Positions 54,819 to 64,000 of a stretch of 64,000 nucleotides of DNA are shown here, one piece after another (the stretch's first letter is position 1; each line of letters opens with the position of its first letter). The position numbers and the translations under genes are program-made. The notes beneath the pieces are model-generated. The model ran no database searches and had not been told where the DNA came from. It saw only the letters and a list, made by a program, of their open reading frames with translations. The stretch is from Tenuifilum sp. 4138str (GTDB taxonomy: Bacteria > Bacteroidota > Bacteroidia > Bacteroidales > Tenuifilaceae): positions 62,001 to 126,000 of the forward strand of contig NZ_JBGCUE010000005.1 of NCBI RefSeq assembly GCF_041102575.1, read 5' to 3'.

Positions 54819-55961
54819 TTGAATGGTTTTTAGAAGTTCGGCTATGGCAAACCCAAGGTAATTTCCTACAGCATAGCCAATAATTCCAATAGTTATCCCC
54901 GAAAGAATTACTTTTCGATTGTTTATTGCTGCAGCAACAACCGGAACAAATGGAGGAGAACAGATTAGAGCTGTGGAGGTGATTATAGTGGTATCGACAT
55001 CTACCTTGAATATTTTTCCTAGTACAACCTGAAGGAATAACGAACCCAATACTGCAAGGGTAATGTATCCAAATAACCCGGGTGTTAAGCCTGCAAACCG
55101 GCTTATATCGGCCATGGAGGCTACAACCACACTAAATATCAGTATAAGGTACATCCCCGATTCAAAGGTTTTCTCAATGGCGTTTATCTTTTTAAAGGTT
55201 GATGCAACGATACTTAAAGTGGTAATGGTAAGTATAACAACCACAACTTGGCTATTTTTAGGCACCAAAAGCGATAAACCACCAGCAATGGCGAAAATAA
55301 GTATAGTTAATCCGTATGCTTTTAGCAAAGGGTAAAATATTTCACGCTTAAAAATTCCCCAGAATGGGTCGCTGCCGTTAGTGTACTCAACTTCCTCCAT
55401 GTTATCATCCTTAAAGGCTGGCAGGAATAGCGAGAAGAACTTTTTCCCAACAGTCATTAAAAACGCAAGGAAAACTGTGGAAATTATCATGTCATAGGTA
55501 TGGGTAAGGATGTAAACGTCTGGATCAACATTTAGCATCATTTTGAGCGATGCTAGGTTGGGAGTACCTCCTGTATATACTCCAATAAGCATTCCGCTTA
55601 CTTTCCATAAATCAGCCATTCCTTTGCCCATGAAAATAAAGTAACCTGCAATTACAATTGCTACTACCGATGTTATTCCGATTAATAGCGATACCATGGC
55701 TTTCCCTGCCATACTTTTCCATTGCTTCAGGTTTGAGGAGAAGAGCAACAATGGAATGGCTAGTGGAACTGTTATGGTTGTTAGGGTATCCTGAATACTT
55801 CCAGCCCATTCGGGTAAAATACCAATGTTGCCTACTATTAACCCCACCAGGTATGCAATAAATACAGCCCCTAATTTGTTGACAAAAGGAAACTTATGAC
55901 ATAGATGAAGAATAACAAACGGAATTAATAAGTAGAATAAAACAAGTAAAATTTGAGCCAT
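54816..55961 (-). CDS. DUF819 family membrane protein
   Basis: The 381-residue membrane protein has about ten to twelve helices with TITVPLAIPLLLFSSNLKQW, GVYTGGTPNLASLKMMLN and ALICSPPFVPVVAAAI, typical of DUF819 (YjcL). The group belongs to transporter-like families and its substrate is not known to me. It converges on the Omp85-like gene and is followed upstream by a 150-base gap before the YciI-like gene. Confidence 0.85.
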   Translation of the reverse strand: MAQILLVLFYLLIPFVILHLCHKFPFVNKLGAVFIAYLVGLIVGNIGILPEWAGSIQDTLTTITVPLAIPLLLFSSNLKQWKSMAGKAMVSLLIGITSVVAIVIAGYFIFMGKGMADLWKVSGMLIGVYTGGTPNLASLKMMLNVDPDVYILTHTYDMIISTVFLAFLMTVGKKFFSLFLPAFKDDNMEEVEYTNGSDPFWGIFKREIFYPLLKAYGLTILIFAIAGGLSLLVPKNSQVVVVILTITTLSIVASTFKKINAIEKTFESGMYLILIFSVVVASMADISRFAGLTPGLFGYITLAVLGSLFLQVVLGKIFKVDVDTTIITSTALICSPPFVPVVAAAINNRKVILSGITIGIIGYAVGNYLGFAIAELLKTIQ

Positions 55962-56109
55962 TGTAAATTGATTTTAAAACCGGTTGTAAGTATAGCAATT
56001 TTTTTTAAAAACTGTTGATAAATAAATACGAACTTTCAGGTTGCATAATTAACATTTTTTAATTAACTTGGCTTGATTTTTTATACAGATAAGAATAAAG
56101 TTGCAGAAA

Positions 56110-56574
56110 ATGAGGTTGTTTTGCTTTTCGGCGTTGCTAATTCTTTTTGCAACCACTACTCAGGCACAGGGTCAAACCCCTGTTTCCAATTACAACAAAG
56201 CCCTTGCCGACTCCCTTGGAGCCGATGAGTATGGTATGAAGTGGTATGTGATGGTTATGCTTAAGACTGGTACAAAACAGATAAAGAGTCGCGACTCGCT
56301 CCAGTGGCTATACAAGGGACATGTTGATGCAATAAATGAGATGACAAACAGCGGAACGCTCATAGTTACAGGGCCAATGGGTAAGAATGATAAAAACTTC
56401 AGGAGCTTTTACATTCTTAACACAAGCAAAACAGAAGAAGCTCAAAAATTGATAAATGCCAATCCTGCAGTAAAATTCGGATTGTTCGATGCGGAGTATT
56501 TCTTTTGGTATGGCCCCGCTGCTTTGCCTACATACAAGCGTTTTCAGCCCATGGTTGAGGCTAAAAAGCCTTAA
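56110..56574 (+). CDS. Secreted YciI-like protein
   Basis: The 154-residue product has a signal peptide (to about residue 20, ending TQAQ) and a YciI-like ferredoxin-fold domain with KWYVMVMLKTG, LYKGHVDAINEMTNSGTLIV and GLFDAEYFFWYGPA. YciI domains are usually cytoplasmic; a periplasmic or secreted form is uncommon. The ATG at 56110 is preferred; the TTG at 56101 adds three residues. Its stop shares TTAA with the convergent antiporter gene. Confidence 0.75.
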   Translation: MRLFCFSALLILFATTTQAQGQTPVSNYNKALADSLGADEYGMKWYVMVMLKTGTKQIKSRDSLQWLYKGHVDAINEMTNSGTLIVTGPMGKNDKNFRSFYILNTSKTEEAQKLINANPAVKFGLFDAEYFFWYGPAALPTYKRFQPMVEAKKP

Positions 56575-59495
56575 GGTAAAATAAGGGCTAAAGCATCACC
56601 TTTACTTCTAAAGTTACACTCGTCAAGTATTGCCGGTGCAGTGAACAAGGTATCCTGCTCTTCAGTAATAGCCTGACCCTTAACCAGAATACATGCTGAA
56701 CCTGAAAAACGGTGTTTTTCACCATCATTCAGCTCAAATAGCTCTGCATTTCGGATAAGGGTTCTGAGCTTACGGATGGATTGTTCACTAAATTTTTCGT
56801 TTTGTTTAAGAAGCTCAAGAGCGATATCGGCAGAAGCGCTAAATTGCAGCAAACGTTTTGTTTCAGGGAATTTGTTGGTAAGCAACTTAATGGTTGAAGT
56901 GTTTATTTTGATCAGTGTAACAGGGGTCTCAGCAGTAAAGGTGTAACGTAGCTTAGAAGATATAAACCACTCGTATGCCCCAAAAACATCGGAAATCTCC
57001 TTTACGCCGGTTAGGGTTTCGGATTTATAGTAATTTACCGTACCATTGATGATAATATAAATACCATCGGGATCAGAGTCTTGTTTAGCTATGACACTTC
57101 CTTCGGGGTAAATTTTTAGCTGCCCTTTAGTGATTAGGAACTGCTGGGCATCTTTTGATAGATTGTTTAAGCCGGGAGTATTCCTAAGAGCAGCAGCCAC
57201 CTTTAGTTCTGTGTTCTCCTTTAGGGAGGTGTCAATTAGTTGCTTCATTGAGGAGTGTATGTATGCCTGAATTCGTTCCACCTCATCGGGTTCCAGGCGT
57301 CCCTGTTTCTTTAAACGTTCTAACATTTCCTCCTGTTGGTTCAGGAGTGAGCGCGAGGCAAGTAAGGTTTCAATATTCCTACAAATATCTGGGTATTTCT
57401 CCCGTAAATTTCGGAGGAAGGTTTGCCCAGTAATGCGGTTCTCGTTTAGCTCATCCTCAAGGGCGCTAAGTAGTTCAGTTTCTTTCGACGACTCCGCTAC
57501 CCCTAATGAGAAACCAATAATAAGGCTAGAAAGTGATTTTTGATTCTCTTCCTGAGCGGCCACAAAGGCTCTGGCACAATCATAACTCAATGCTAAACGG
57601 TTTAGGAATTTACGTTTCCAAATTCTGCCAACTAGCGGGAGATTCTGAAGCTTAGCTATTGTTTTGGGTGTAGTCCAAATATTTTCGATATCTTGTCGTT
57701 CCGAAAGGGGAATTTTTCCGCCAAAATCGAGCAGGGCATCAATTTGGTCAGAGAGTAGGTTTACCCCTTCGGAGCTAAGCATACCCATGCTGAACTGTCG
57801 CCAGTAACTTTCCTTCTCTTTCTGGAGCAGACGTTTACGGGTTTCAGCAATGGCATCTTCCAGGTTAAAGTGTTGAGGTTTTTCCTCCACTGCATTGGCA
57901 TCAATAAGGAAACTCGATACTTTGTCCCAATCGGCTCCGGACATGTACCTATTTTCTTTGAACTTTTCAATTTCCTTCTCGCCGCTTAGCCTAATTTGTT
58001 GTAGCGATTGCATCATAAGGCCTGCCTTGATATCACCAATTTTGGAGAGGCCAAGCTTATCAATGAGCCAACGTACCGTAGTGGCGTTTATAAGTGAAGT
58101 CAAAATAACAATACCGGCAGTAAGTGATAGCAGCTGGTTGCGGGGTTCAAAGGGAATACGGCTATCAATGGCAACAATCAGTGCTAAGGCAAGCGCTACA
58201 GCGCCCCTTAGTCCACCCCACCATAGAACAATTGAATCTTTAAAGGCTATACCATAGCCAATTCGGCGCATCAGGGGGTAAAAAACGTAGATGGTTCCAA
58301 GGCGTGCAATATGAATGGTAACATATACCAGTAACAAAACTTTAAGGTCGCTTAAAGTGTAGTTGACCTGCTGCGCAATAACAACACCAACTATGATGAA
58401 AATTAGGGTGTTTGCAATAAATGCTGCCAATTCCCAGAACTCATGAAGGAAGTGGGTAACCTCAGGGCTGACTTTTGTTTTTCCTGGCCCTGCCATGGAA
58501 ATACCCAATGTTACCACAGCAATAACACCCGATACGTGCAAAACCGATTCGGCAATGTAGAACGACAGGTAAGCAGCCCCAATCACTACAGTTATCTCTA
58601 TTAACGCATCGTTAAATACTTTCTTAAGCCACGAAAGTATTCCCCAACCGATAACTGCTCCCACAAGCACACCGCCCAACGAAACCTTCAAGAACTCAAT
58701 AAAGGCATTACCTCCAGCCTCGCCCGTAATTAGGCCAAATATGGTCATGAAGAGTACGATAGCTGTACCATCGTTAAGCATCGACTCGCTTTCGGTAATG
58801 GTTGAAAGCCTTTTGCTTGCTCCTACTTCCTTAAGGATAGCCACAACAGCCACCGGGTCGGTTGCGCTGATTATGGCGCCAAATAGGAAGGCAAGTAGTA
58901 TTGTCCACTCGTTTAAACCAATACCTATCGATTTGATGAGCAGAAGAGCAAAAGCTGTTATCACAATTGCAACCATTATACCGGGAACGGCAAGTATTAC
59001 CGCATTAACCAACGATTTTTTAAAGGTGTGTATGTGAAGGGCATAGGCTGCCTCGAAAATAAGGGTTGGCAGGAAAAGGTAAAGAATCAGGTGCGGGTCG
59101 ATATTTCCTGCCCATTGAACCGCTTGCCCAATAATACCCAATCCAACAGCCTGTAGAACATCAAATCGGGTAAGCAATCCTAAAATCAGTCCAATAATTA
59201 AAAGCATAATGGTGTATGGTAATAACCCTTTGCTTAACAGGTGCCGAGTAGCAGTTCCAATAAACAACGATAGAATAATGAAAAGGAAAGGAGCAAGGTT
59301 TAGGCCGTGCCCTTCATGTGAGCCTTCGGTTACTTCATCTTGGTTCTCAATTTCCGAAACCATTTTGGTTGCATGAACAGCCTCAGTTTGACTCTTGTGT
59401 GATAAGCTATCGTTTTTAACATGCTCTTTTTGAATGGCAAACCCCAAATTCAGGCTTAGGGCTAATATTGTCGATAGAATAAGCAATCTTTTCAT
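56571..59495 (-). CDS. Na+/H+ antiporter (NhaP-like) with a C-terminal cyclic-nucleotide-binding domain
   Basis: The 974-residue protein starts with a signal-like hydrophobic segment and a charged region (about 1-75), then a CPA1 antiporter domain of about 12 segments (for example AIISATDPVAVVAILKEVGA with the Asp pair region, and NDGTAIVLFMTIFG). A helical cytoplasmic part (about 490-760) and a cNMP-binding domain (about 790-900: YPEGSVIAKQDSDPDGIYII) follow. It should exchange Na+ or K+ for H+ and may be gated by a cyclic nucleotide. The ATG at 59495 gives MKRLLILSTIL; the longer frame to 59567 is not conserved. Confidence 0.88.
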   Translation of the reverse strand: MKRLLILSTILALSLNLGFAIQKEHVKNDSLSHKSQTEAVHATKMVSEIENQDEVTEGSHEGHGLNLAPFLFIILSLFIGTATRHLLSKGLLPYTIMLLIIGLILGLLTRFDVLQAVGLGIIGQAVQWAGNIDPHLILYLFLPTLIFEAAYALHIHTFKKSLVNAVILAVPGIMVAIVITAFALLLIKSIGIGLNEWTILLAFLFGAIISATDPVAVVAILKEVGASKRLSTITESESMLNDGTAIVLFMTIFGLITGEAGGNAFIEFLKVSLGGVLVGAVIGWGILSWLKKVFNDALIEITVVIGAAYLSFYIAESVLHVSGVIAVVTLGISMAGPGKTKVSPEVTHFLHEFWELAAFIANTLIFIIVGVVIAQQVNYTLSDLKVLLLVYVTIHIARLGTIYVFYPLMRRIGYGIAFKDSIVLWWGGLRGAVALALALIVAIDSRIPFEPRNQLLSLTAGIVILTSLINATTVRWLIDKLGLSKIGDIKAGLMMQSLQQIRLSGEKEIEKFKENRYMSGADWDKVSSFLIDANAVEEKPQHFNLEDAIAETRKRLLQKEKESYWRQFSMGMLSSEGVNLLSDQIDALLDFGGKIPLSERQDIENIWTTPKTIAKLQNLPLVGRIWKRKFLNRLALSYDCARAFVAAQEENQKSLSSLIIGFSLGVAESSKETELLSALEDELNENRITGQTFLRNLREKYPDICRNIETLLASRSLLNQQEEMLERLKKQGRLEPDEVERIQAYIHSSMKQLIDTSLKENTELKVAAALRNTPGLNNLSKDAQQFLITKGQLKIYPEGSVIAKQDSDPDGIYIIINGTVNYYKSETLTGVKEISDVFGAYEWFISSKLRYTFTAETPVTLIKINTSTIKLLTNKFPETKRLLQFSASADIALELLKQNEKFSEQSIRKLRTLIRNAELFELNDGEKHRFSGSACILVKGQAITEEQDTLFTAPAILDECNFRSKGDALALILP

Positions 59496-59741
59496 ACCAA
59501 ATGAATATTTTAAGCAATTTACGAAAAAAGGAGTGCAAGTCAAATATTTGTTTAAATCAGCAACCATTTGTTTAGATAGTTAGGAATAGTTTCCATATCA
59601 GATAGTTTTGGTTACATTTTGAAACAAAAATTAAGGAATGGGTAAAAAAATGTTAAAAAATATATGATAGGGTGATAAATATTTGATTAATTTGGCAGCC
59701 AAATTTTAAAAACATAAATACTAAAAAACAGATAATTTCTT

Positions 59742-61184
59742 ATGGAAGCTTTACTTGGTAACATTTACTTTTGGATTGTTATTGCATACTTTGCAATAGT
59801 AGTAGGGGTATCGTTTTTAACCCGGAAAGTGGCATCGCGTTCGGTTGCCGATTACTTGGTGGCGGGCCGGAACCTTGGAATTTTGCTATGTTCAGTGGTA
59901 GTTGCTGCTGAATGGCTAGGCGGTATGAGCACTATTGGCGTTAGCGAAAAGGCTTTTCAGAAGCTCTCGTTTCAGCCAATTCTTTACAACGTGGCTACAT
60001 CATTAGGTATGATAATCATTGGTTTTACCGTAGCTAAGCATTACCGCAAAAACAATGTTCATACTGTAAGTGAAATGCTGGAGCATCTCTTTGGCATTCA
60101 TGCTAAAAGGGTTTCGGCAATTGCATTTCTAATTGCATACATAACGTTGGCATACGTTCAGCTCCAAACCGCAACCAGTGTAATGAGTTCTATATTTCAA
60201 ATTGATTGGGTTTATGCTGTTATAATTGGTGCTGGTGTTATAACGCTTTATACCTATATCGGAGGTATGCATGCTTTAGCCATTACATCAATAGTTCACC
60301 TTGTAGTTATGTTTATTGGACTTGGAACAGCCATGGTGATTGGTGTTGTTAAAATTGGAGGTTTTGCGCATCTACAGGAATTGCTTGCCGCTAAAGGTGC
60401 AGTGGGTAGCATCTATAACCCCTTTGGTGTTAGCTTTAACGAGGCTTTCAGCTTGCTTCTTGGAGGAGTTCTTGGCGGAATGGCCGCTCAGGCAAGTATT
60501 CAGCCAATTTTTGCTGCCCGAACCCCTGAAGTTGCCAAGAAAGCTTCAATTCTATCAAGTGCTTATATTGCTCCGTTTGGGGTAATGGCTGCTATACTGG
60601 GTCTAATTGCTGCTACTGGTGTTTTTGAAATTGGCGCTAACGCTCCCTCTTTCACTGCAAAAGTTGCAATGACTAACCTTTTGGTAAACCCACAGTTCAT
60701 TCATCCCATTTTGGGTGGATTGGCTCTGGCAGGTATTCTGGCAGCAATTCTCTCAACTGTTGGACCTGTTAACTTTGCTGTAGTTACCATTGCTACAAAA
60801 GATATCTATCATGGTTTTATTAACCCTGAGGCCGATGAGCAAAAGGTACTGCAAATTGCTCGTCGCCTGGTTATTATTGTTAGCCTTATTACTATTCCAC
60901 TGGCATACTACTTCAAGGCGGGAGTGCTCGATTCAGCCTATATAAGCTATGCAATTCGTGCTATTGGTGCAATTGTAATTATTGCCGGTATTTATTTCAG
61001 GGGATGGATTGATGTTTTTACTGTAAAACTTGCATTTATCGGTGGTACAATAGCCGTATTCCTATGTATTGTAGCCAATAAGCTTAACTGGTTCCATCTC
61101 GATAAAACCTACGGAGCAGTTCTTTTCGCTTTAGCTGCCTTAGTATTTGGATATATCCGCAGAAAGTTTTTTGTAAAGGAGTAA
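59742..61184 (+). CDS. Sodium:solute symporter family transporter
   Basis: The 480-residue protein has about 13 membrane segments of the SSSF/LeuT-fold type: VGVSFLTRKVASRSVADYLV, VAGRNLGILLCSVVVAAEWL and the GGMAAQASIQPIFAAR region. It should take up an organic acid or similar solute together with Na+. It lies 16 bases before a type III CoA-transferase gene and heads a likely operon with the ferredoxin oxidoreductase genes, so the substrate is probably a carboxylic acid that is activated to CoA. Confidence 0.9.
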   Translation: MEALLGNIYFWIVIAYFAIVVGVSFLTRKVASRSVADYLVAGRNLGILLCSVVVAAEWLGGMSTIGVSEKAFQKLSFQPILYNVATSLGMIIIGFTVAKHYRKNNVHTVSEMLEHLFGIHAKRVSAIAFLIAYITLAYVQLQTATSVMSSIFQIDWVYAVIIGAGVITLYTYIGGMHALAITSIVHLVVMFIGLGTAMVIGVVKIGGFAHLQELLAAKGAVGSIYNPFGVSFNEAFSLLLGGVLGGMAAQASIQPIFAARTPEVAKKASILSSAYIAPFGVMAAILGLIAATGVFEIGANAPSFTAKVAMTNLLVNPQFIHPILGGLALAGILAAILSTVGPVNFAVVTIATKDIYHGFINPEADEQKVLQIARRLVIIVSLITIPLAYYFKAGVLDSAYISYAIRAIGAIVIIAGIYFRGWIDVFTVKLAFIGGTIAVFLCIVANKLNWFHLDKTYGAVLFALAALVFGYIRRKFFVKE

Positions 61185-61200
61185 TTAACACTCGCAGATA

Positions 61201-62415
61201 ATGCAACGAGGTCCACTATTTGGGATAAAAGTGCTTGAATTGGCCAACGTTTTGGCCGGGCCAAGTGTTGGAGTGGCTTTAGCCGAGATGGGCGCAAGCG
61301 TAATTAAAGTTGAAAACTCGGTTACGTGCGGCGATGTTACACGAACCTGGAAGTTAACAACCGAAGACCCTAAGACTGATATTTCGGGTTACTTCAGCTG
61401 CGTGAACTGGGGCAAAAAATCAATAGCTCTCGATTTGAATAAGCCCGAAGGGCTTGAGGTAGTTTACCGCCTGGCCAAGGTTTGCGATATTGTTTTAGCC
61501 AGCTACAAGCCCGGCGATGCCGAAAAGCTCAAGGTAGATTACAACACCTTAAAGCAACATAACAAGTCAATTATTTATGCCCAAATAACAGGCTATGGTC
61601 TTAAGAATAAACGTGCCGGTTATGATGCTATCATTCAGGCCGAAAGCGGTTTTACCTACATGAATGGCGAGCCCGATGGCCAACCCGTTAAGATGCCCGT
61701 AGCCCTTATGGATTTACTGGCTGGGCATCAACTTAAAGAGGCCATTTTGCTGGCTTTACTTAACCGGGAGAGAAAAGGTGAAGGAGCTTTCATTGAAACA
61801 AGCCTGATAAAATCAGGTGTTGCTGCTCTGGCCAATCAGGCTACTAACTGGTTGGTTGGTAACAAAATCCCTGAACGAATGGGCTCTGAGCATCCCAATA
61901 TTGTACCTTACGGTAAAATATTCTATACAGCCGATGGAAAACCCTTAGTGCTTGCCATTGGTAACGATAAGCAGTTTGCTGAACTTTGCACAGTACTTGG
62001 AAAACCCGAACTGGCTACCGATGAACGTTTCTCAACCAATTTCAATAGGGTTAAGCACCGCATGGAGTGCAACAATGCTGTGCAAGAGCACATTTCAAAG
62101 TTCAATCGCGATTACTTATTGGCGAAGTTTGAGAAACGCGCTATTCCGGCTGGCGGAGTGTTCAACATGAAGGAGGTTTTTGAACTCCCTGAGGTGCAGG
62201 ATTTAGTGATGGAGAGCAAAACAACATCGGGTATGCCAATAAAGGGATTACGAACAGTAGCTTTCAGTATGGGTGAAAATACTAAGCCCATTAAGCTTCA
62301 GGCTCCCCCGCATTACGGTGAGCATACCATGTCTGTTCTTAAGGAGATGCTGGGCTACTCAGCTAAGGAAATTAATAGTTTAATTGAAAAAAAGGTAGTA
62401 TATGCACGAAAGTAA
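61201..62415 (+). CDS. CaiB/BaiF family (type III) CoA-transferase
   Basis: The 404-residue protein moves CoA from one carboxylate to another. It starts FGIKVLELANVLAGPSVGVA, has GASVIKVE, the catalytic aspartate D171 in VALMDLLAGHQ (Asp169 of the family) and the HPNIVPYG segment. It overlaps the start of the alpha subunit gene by 14 bases, so translation is probably coupled. In this operon it should activate or recycle CoA for the acid handled by the oxidoreductase. The exact substrate is unknown. Confidence 0.93.
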   Translation: MQRGPLFGIKVLELANVLAGPSVGVALAEMGASVIKVENSVTCGDVTRTWKLTTEDPKTDISGYFSCVNWGKKSIALDLNKPEGLEVVYRLAKVCDIVLASYKPGDAEKLKVDYNTLKQHNKSIIYAQITGYGLKNKRAGYDAIIQAESGFTYMNGEPDGQPVKMPVALMDLLAGHQLKEAILLALLNRERKGEGAFIETSLIKSGVAALANQATNWLVGNKIPERMGSEHPNIVPYGKIFYTADGKPLVLAIGNDKQFAELCTVLGKPELATDERFSTNFNRVKHRMECNNAVQEHISKFNRDYLLAKFEKRAIPAGGVFNMKEVFELPEVQDLVMESKTTSGMPIKGLRTVAFSMGENTKPIKLQAPPHYGEHTMSVLKEMLGYSAKEINSLIEKKVVYARK

Positions 62416-63526
62416 AAAGAACCTTGCTTTTATTGATGGTTCGAGATTAATAACCGAAGCCTTGGTACGGGCTGGCGCCGATACCTTTGTGGGCTATCCT
62501 ATAACACCCGCCAACTTGCTTTACCTTTATGCCAGCAAGCGTTTCCCCACCATGCTGGCTGCCCCCGATGAAATTACCACGCTACAATGGATGAGTGGTT
62601 TTGCAGTGGCTGGTCATGTGCCTGTTACGGCTACCTCTTATCCCGGATATGCCCTGATGGTTGAATCAATTGGCATGGCTGCCATGATGGAGTTACCCAT
62701 GGTAATAGTGCTAGTTCAACGTCTTGGACCAGCAACAGGTACCGCAACCTGCGGCGCACAGGGCGATTTGAATGTGGTTTATGGTACTATGTCGGGTGGT
62801 TACTCAATACCCACTTTTTCAATTAGTAACTATCACGATTGCTGGGAGCTATCGGCTAAAGCCGTGCACACTGCCATTGAACTTCGTACGCCGGTTGTGC
62901 TTCTAACATCAAAGGAGATGGTGATGACCCTTCAGTCGTTCGACTGGTCAAACCTTCCTGAGATTCAGCCCAAAAAAGTTAAGCACTATAAAGGTGAGGG
63001 GACTTACCTGCCTTACAAGGCTGATGAAACCCTGGTGCCTGACTTTTTACCAGTAAGCCAAAACAAGCATCAGGTTCGTATTACAGCATCAACCCACGAT
63101 ACCAAGGGAATCCTACAAAATGTTCTTCCGGAAGCCATTGAAAACACCAAGCGCCTTGAGCAAAAGTTGCGTAGGAATATTGATGAATATACCACATATG
63201 AGCTTGATGAGCAGCAAGGTTCTGAAACCTTAATTATTACCTACGACATTTCTTCGCAGGCTTCGCGCGAGGCTGTTGTTCACCTTAGAGAGAAGGGCAA
63301 GAAGGTTTCGCTTTTGGTAGCAAAAACACTTCTTCCAATACCACAGATTTATGTTGATATTGCTAACCGCTATACCAGAGTGGTGGTGGTTGAGGAAAAC
63401 CTTACCGGGCAACTGCGTCACCTGCTGTTTGGCGCTGCCGGCCGTAAGGGTGTTAGCGGTGTAAATGGAATTGCTAAAATGATAAGTCCAACCGAAATAG
63501 TTGAGGAGGTAATGCGCTATGAGTAA
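62402..63526 (+). CDS. 2-oxoacid:ferredoxin oxidoreductase, alpha subunit
   Basis: The 374-residue protein carries the pyrimidine-binding (Pyr) domain of ferredoxin oxidoreductases: VGYPITPANLLYLY, CGAQGDLNVVYGTMSGGYSI, and a C-terminal transketolase-like domain with ITYDISSQASREAVVHLR. These oxygen-sensitive enzymes convert 2-oxoacid plus CoA into acyl-CoA, CO2 and reduced ferredoxin. No gamma domain is fused, so a separate gamma subunit should follow beyond the window. The end overlaps the beta gene by eight bases. Substrate (2-oxoglutarate, branched-chain, aromatic) is open. Confidence 0.92.
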   Translation: MHESKKNLAFIDGSRLITEALVRAGADTFVGYPITPANLLYLYASKRFPTMLAAPDEITTLQWMSGFAVAGHVPVTATSYPGYALMVESIGMAAMMELPMVIVLVQRLGPATGTATCGAQGDLNVVYGTMSGGYSIPTFSISNYHDCWELSAKAVHTAIELRTPVVLLTSKEMVMTLQSFDWSNLPEIQPKKVKHYKGEGTYLPYKADETLVPDFLPVSQNKHQVRITASTHDTKGILQNVLPEAIENTKRLEQKLRRNIDEYTTYELDEQQGSETLIITYDISSQASREAVVHLREKGKKVSLLVAKTLLPIPQIYVDIANRYTRVVVVEENLTGQLRHLLFGAAGRKGVSGVNGIAKMISPTEIVEEVMRYE

Positions 63527-64000
63527 TACCCGTTTCTTAACCGATGCCCAGTTACCGTTTTGCAAGGGTTGTGGGCATGCGTTGGTAGCCCAAAATACTG
63601 AGAAGGCCTTACAAAAACTTAATGTCAACCCCCTCGACGTGGTACTGGTTACCGATATTGGATGCCATGGAATTGTGGATAAGAGCTTCCTAACGCATAC
63701 CGTTCATGGGCTGCATGGTCGCTCATCGGCTTTGGCTGCCGGTATTACTGCGGGTTTAAATAATCCCGGCAAAAAGGTGATAGTTTTCACCGGCGATGGT
63801 GGTGCAACCATTGGCATGCAGCATTTGATTGGTGGAGCTCACTTGGGCTTTGACATGACAGTTGTGGTACACAACAACATGCTTTACGGTATGACCGGTG
63901 GTCAACCATCTGAGTTTACCCCGTGTGGTTTTAAAACGCCTACTCTCCCCGAGGGAAGTACAAAACCTGGCTATGACATCTGTGAGCTAATGGTTGCTGC
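63519..64000 (+). CDS. 2-oxoacid:ferredoxin oxidoreductase, beta subunit (cut by the window end)
   Basis: The open frame runs off the end after 160 codons. It starts MSNTRFLTDAQLPFCKGCGH, the family's usual [4Fe-4S]-binding beginning, and has the TPP-binding block VFTGDGGATIGMQHLIGGAH with the motif GDG followed by VVHNNMLYGMTGGQ. The start at 63519 overlaps the alpha gene by eight bases, and a purine-rich GAGGAGGT lies about 10 bases upstream, an unusual Shine-Dalgarno-like site for this phylum. It belongs to the same operon. Confidence 0.93.
   Translation, partial: MSNTRFLTDAQLPFCKGCGHALVAQNTEKALQKLNVNPLDVVLVTDIGCHGIVDKSFLTHTVHGLHGRSSALAAGITAGLNNPGKKVIVFTGDGGATIGMQHLIGGAHLGFDMTVVVHNNMLYGMTGGQPSEFTPCGFKTPTLPEGSTKPGYDICELMVA

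Overview
The window looks like a piece of a Bacteroidota chromosome, most likely Bacteroidales or a near relative. The evidence is a short (286 aa) primary sigma factor, promoters of the TTG-N20-TAnnTTTG type, a Bacteroidota-type RpoZ, a bamD-rpoZ-coaBC-DUF4835(PorD-like)-recN-fabI cluster, surface proteins with SdrD-like and OmpA domains, and almost no Shine-Dalgarno sites. No rRNA, tRNA, CRISPR array, prophage or complete insertion sequence was seen. Fifty-six protein genes are annotated; the first (thioredoxin reductase) and the last (2-oxoacid:ferredoxin oxidoreductase beta subunit) run off the ends.

Layout. 1-8 kb: end of trxB, a sphingolipid/sulfonolipid-type alpha-oxoamine synthase, then bamD, rpoZ, coaBC, the PorD-like gene, recN and fabI. 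8-14 kb (minus strand): primary sigma factor, HtrA protease, a SiaC-like phosphoprotein, dapF and a TPR/PP2C phosphatase. 14-16 kb: a PapD-like chaperone and a MORN-repeat protein. 16-23 kb (minus): gyrB, then a barrel protein paired with a 1016-residue TPR protein. 23-31 kb: pirin, idi, copper ATPase, a GroES-like protein with a thioredoxin-glutaredoxin fusion, a TPR histidine kinase, a cytidylate-kinase-like protein and mntP. 31.5-36.3 kb: a three-gene surface cluster with two small pilin-like secreted proteins and a 1178-residue usher-like barrel ending in an OmpA domain. 36-46.6 kb: housekeeping genes (uvrB, two orphan response regulators, transaldolase, tsaC, mobA, gap) separated by three repeat-filled gaps of 1.0-1.4 kb. 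46.6-59.5 kb: MacB-like permease, LuxC-like reductase, a pRiA4 ORF-3-like protein, miaA overlapping a HEPN-like/CBS gene, a YfcC transporter, an Omp85-like protein, a DUF819 permease, a YciI-like lipid/secreted protein and a Na+/H+ antiporter fused to a cyclic-nucleotide-binding domain. 59.7-64 kb: a symporter, a type III CoA-transferase and ferredoxin oxidoreductase genes that read as one catabolic operon.

The most unusual content is of two kinds. First, the 31.5-36.3 kb cluster together with the PapD-like chaperone gene at 14 kb looks like a Bacteroidota counterpart of chaperone-usher surface assembly in which the usher-like barrel carries its own peptidoglycan-binding OmpA domain. Second, the long gaps hold a layered family of structured repeats: a roughly 330-bp two-module element with a 141-nt imperfect hairpin (three full copies, each followed by a copy of only the first module), REP-like inverted repeats, and 10-bp-period tandem repeats that occur in opposite orientation at 26.9 kb and 53.2 kb.

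Signalling genes are also notable. A phosphatase and a histidine kinase 14 kb apart share the same secreted-TPR/coiled-coil/membrane front end but have different outputs, and the phosphatase lies one gene away from a SiaC-type substrate.
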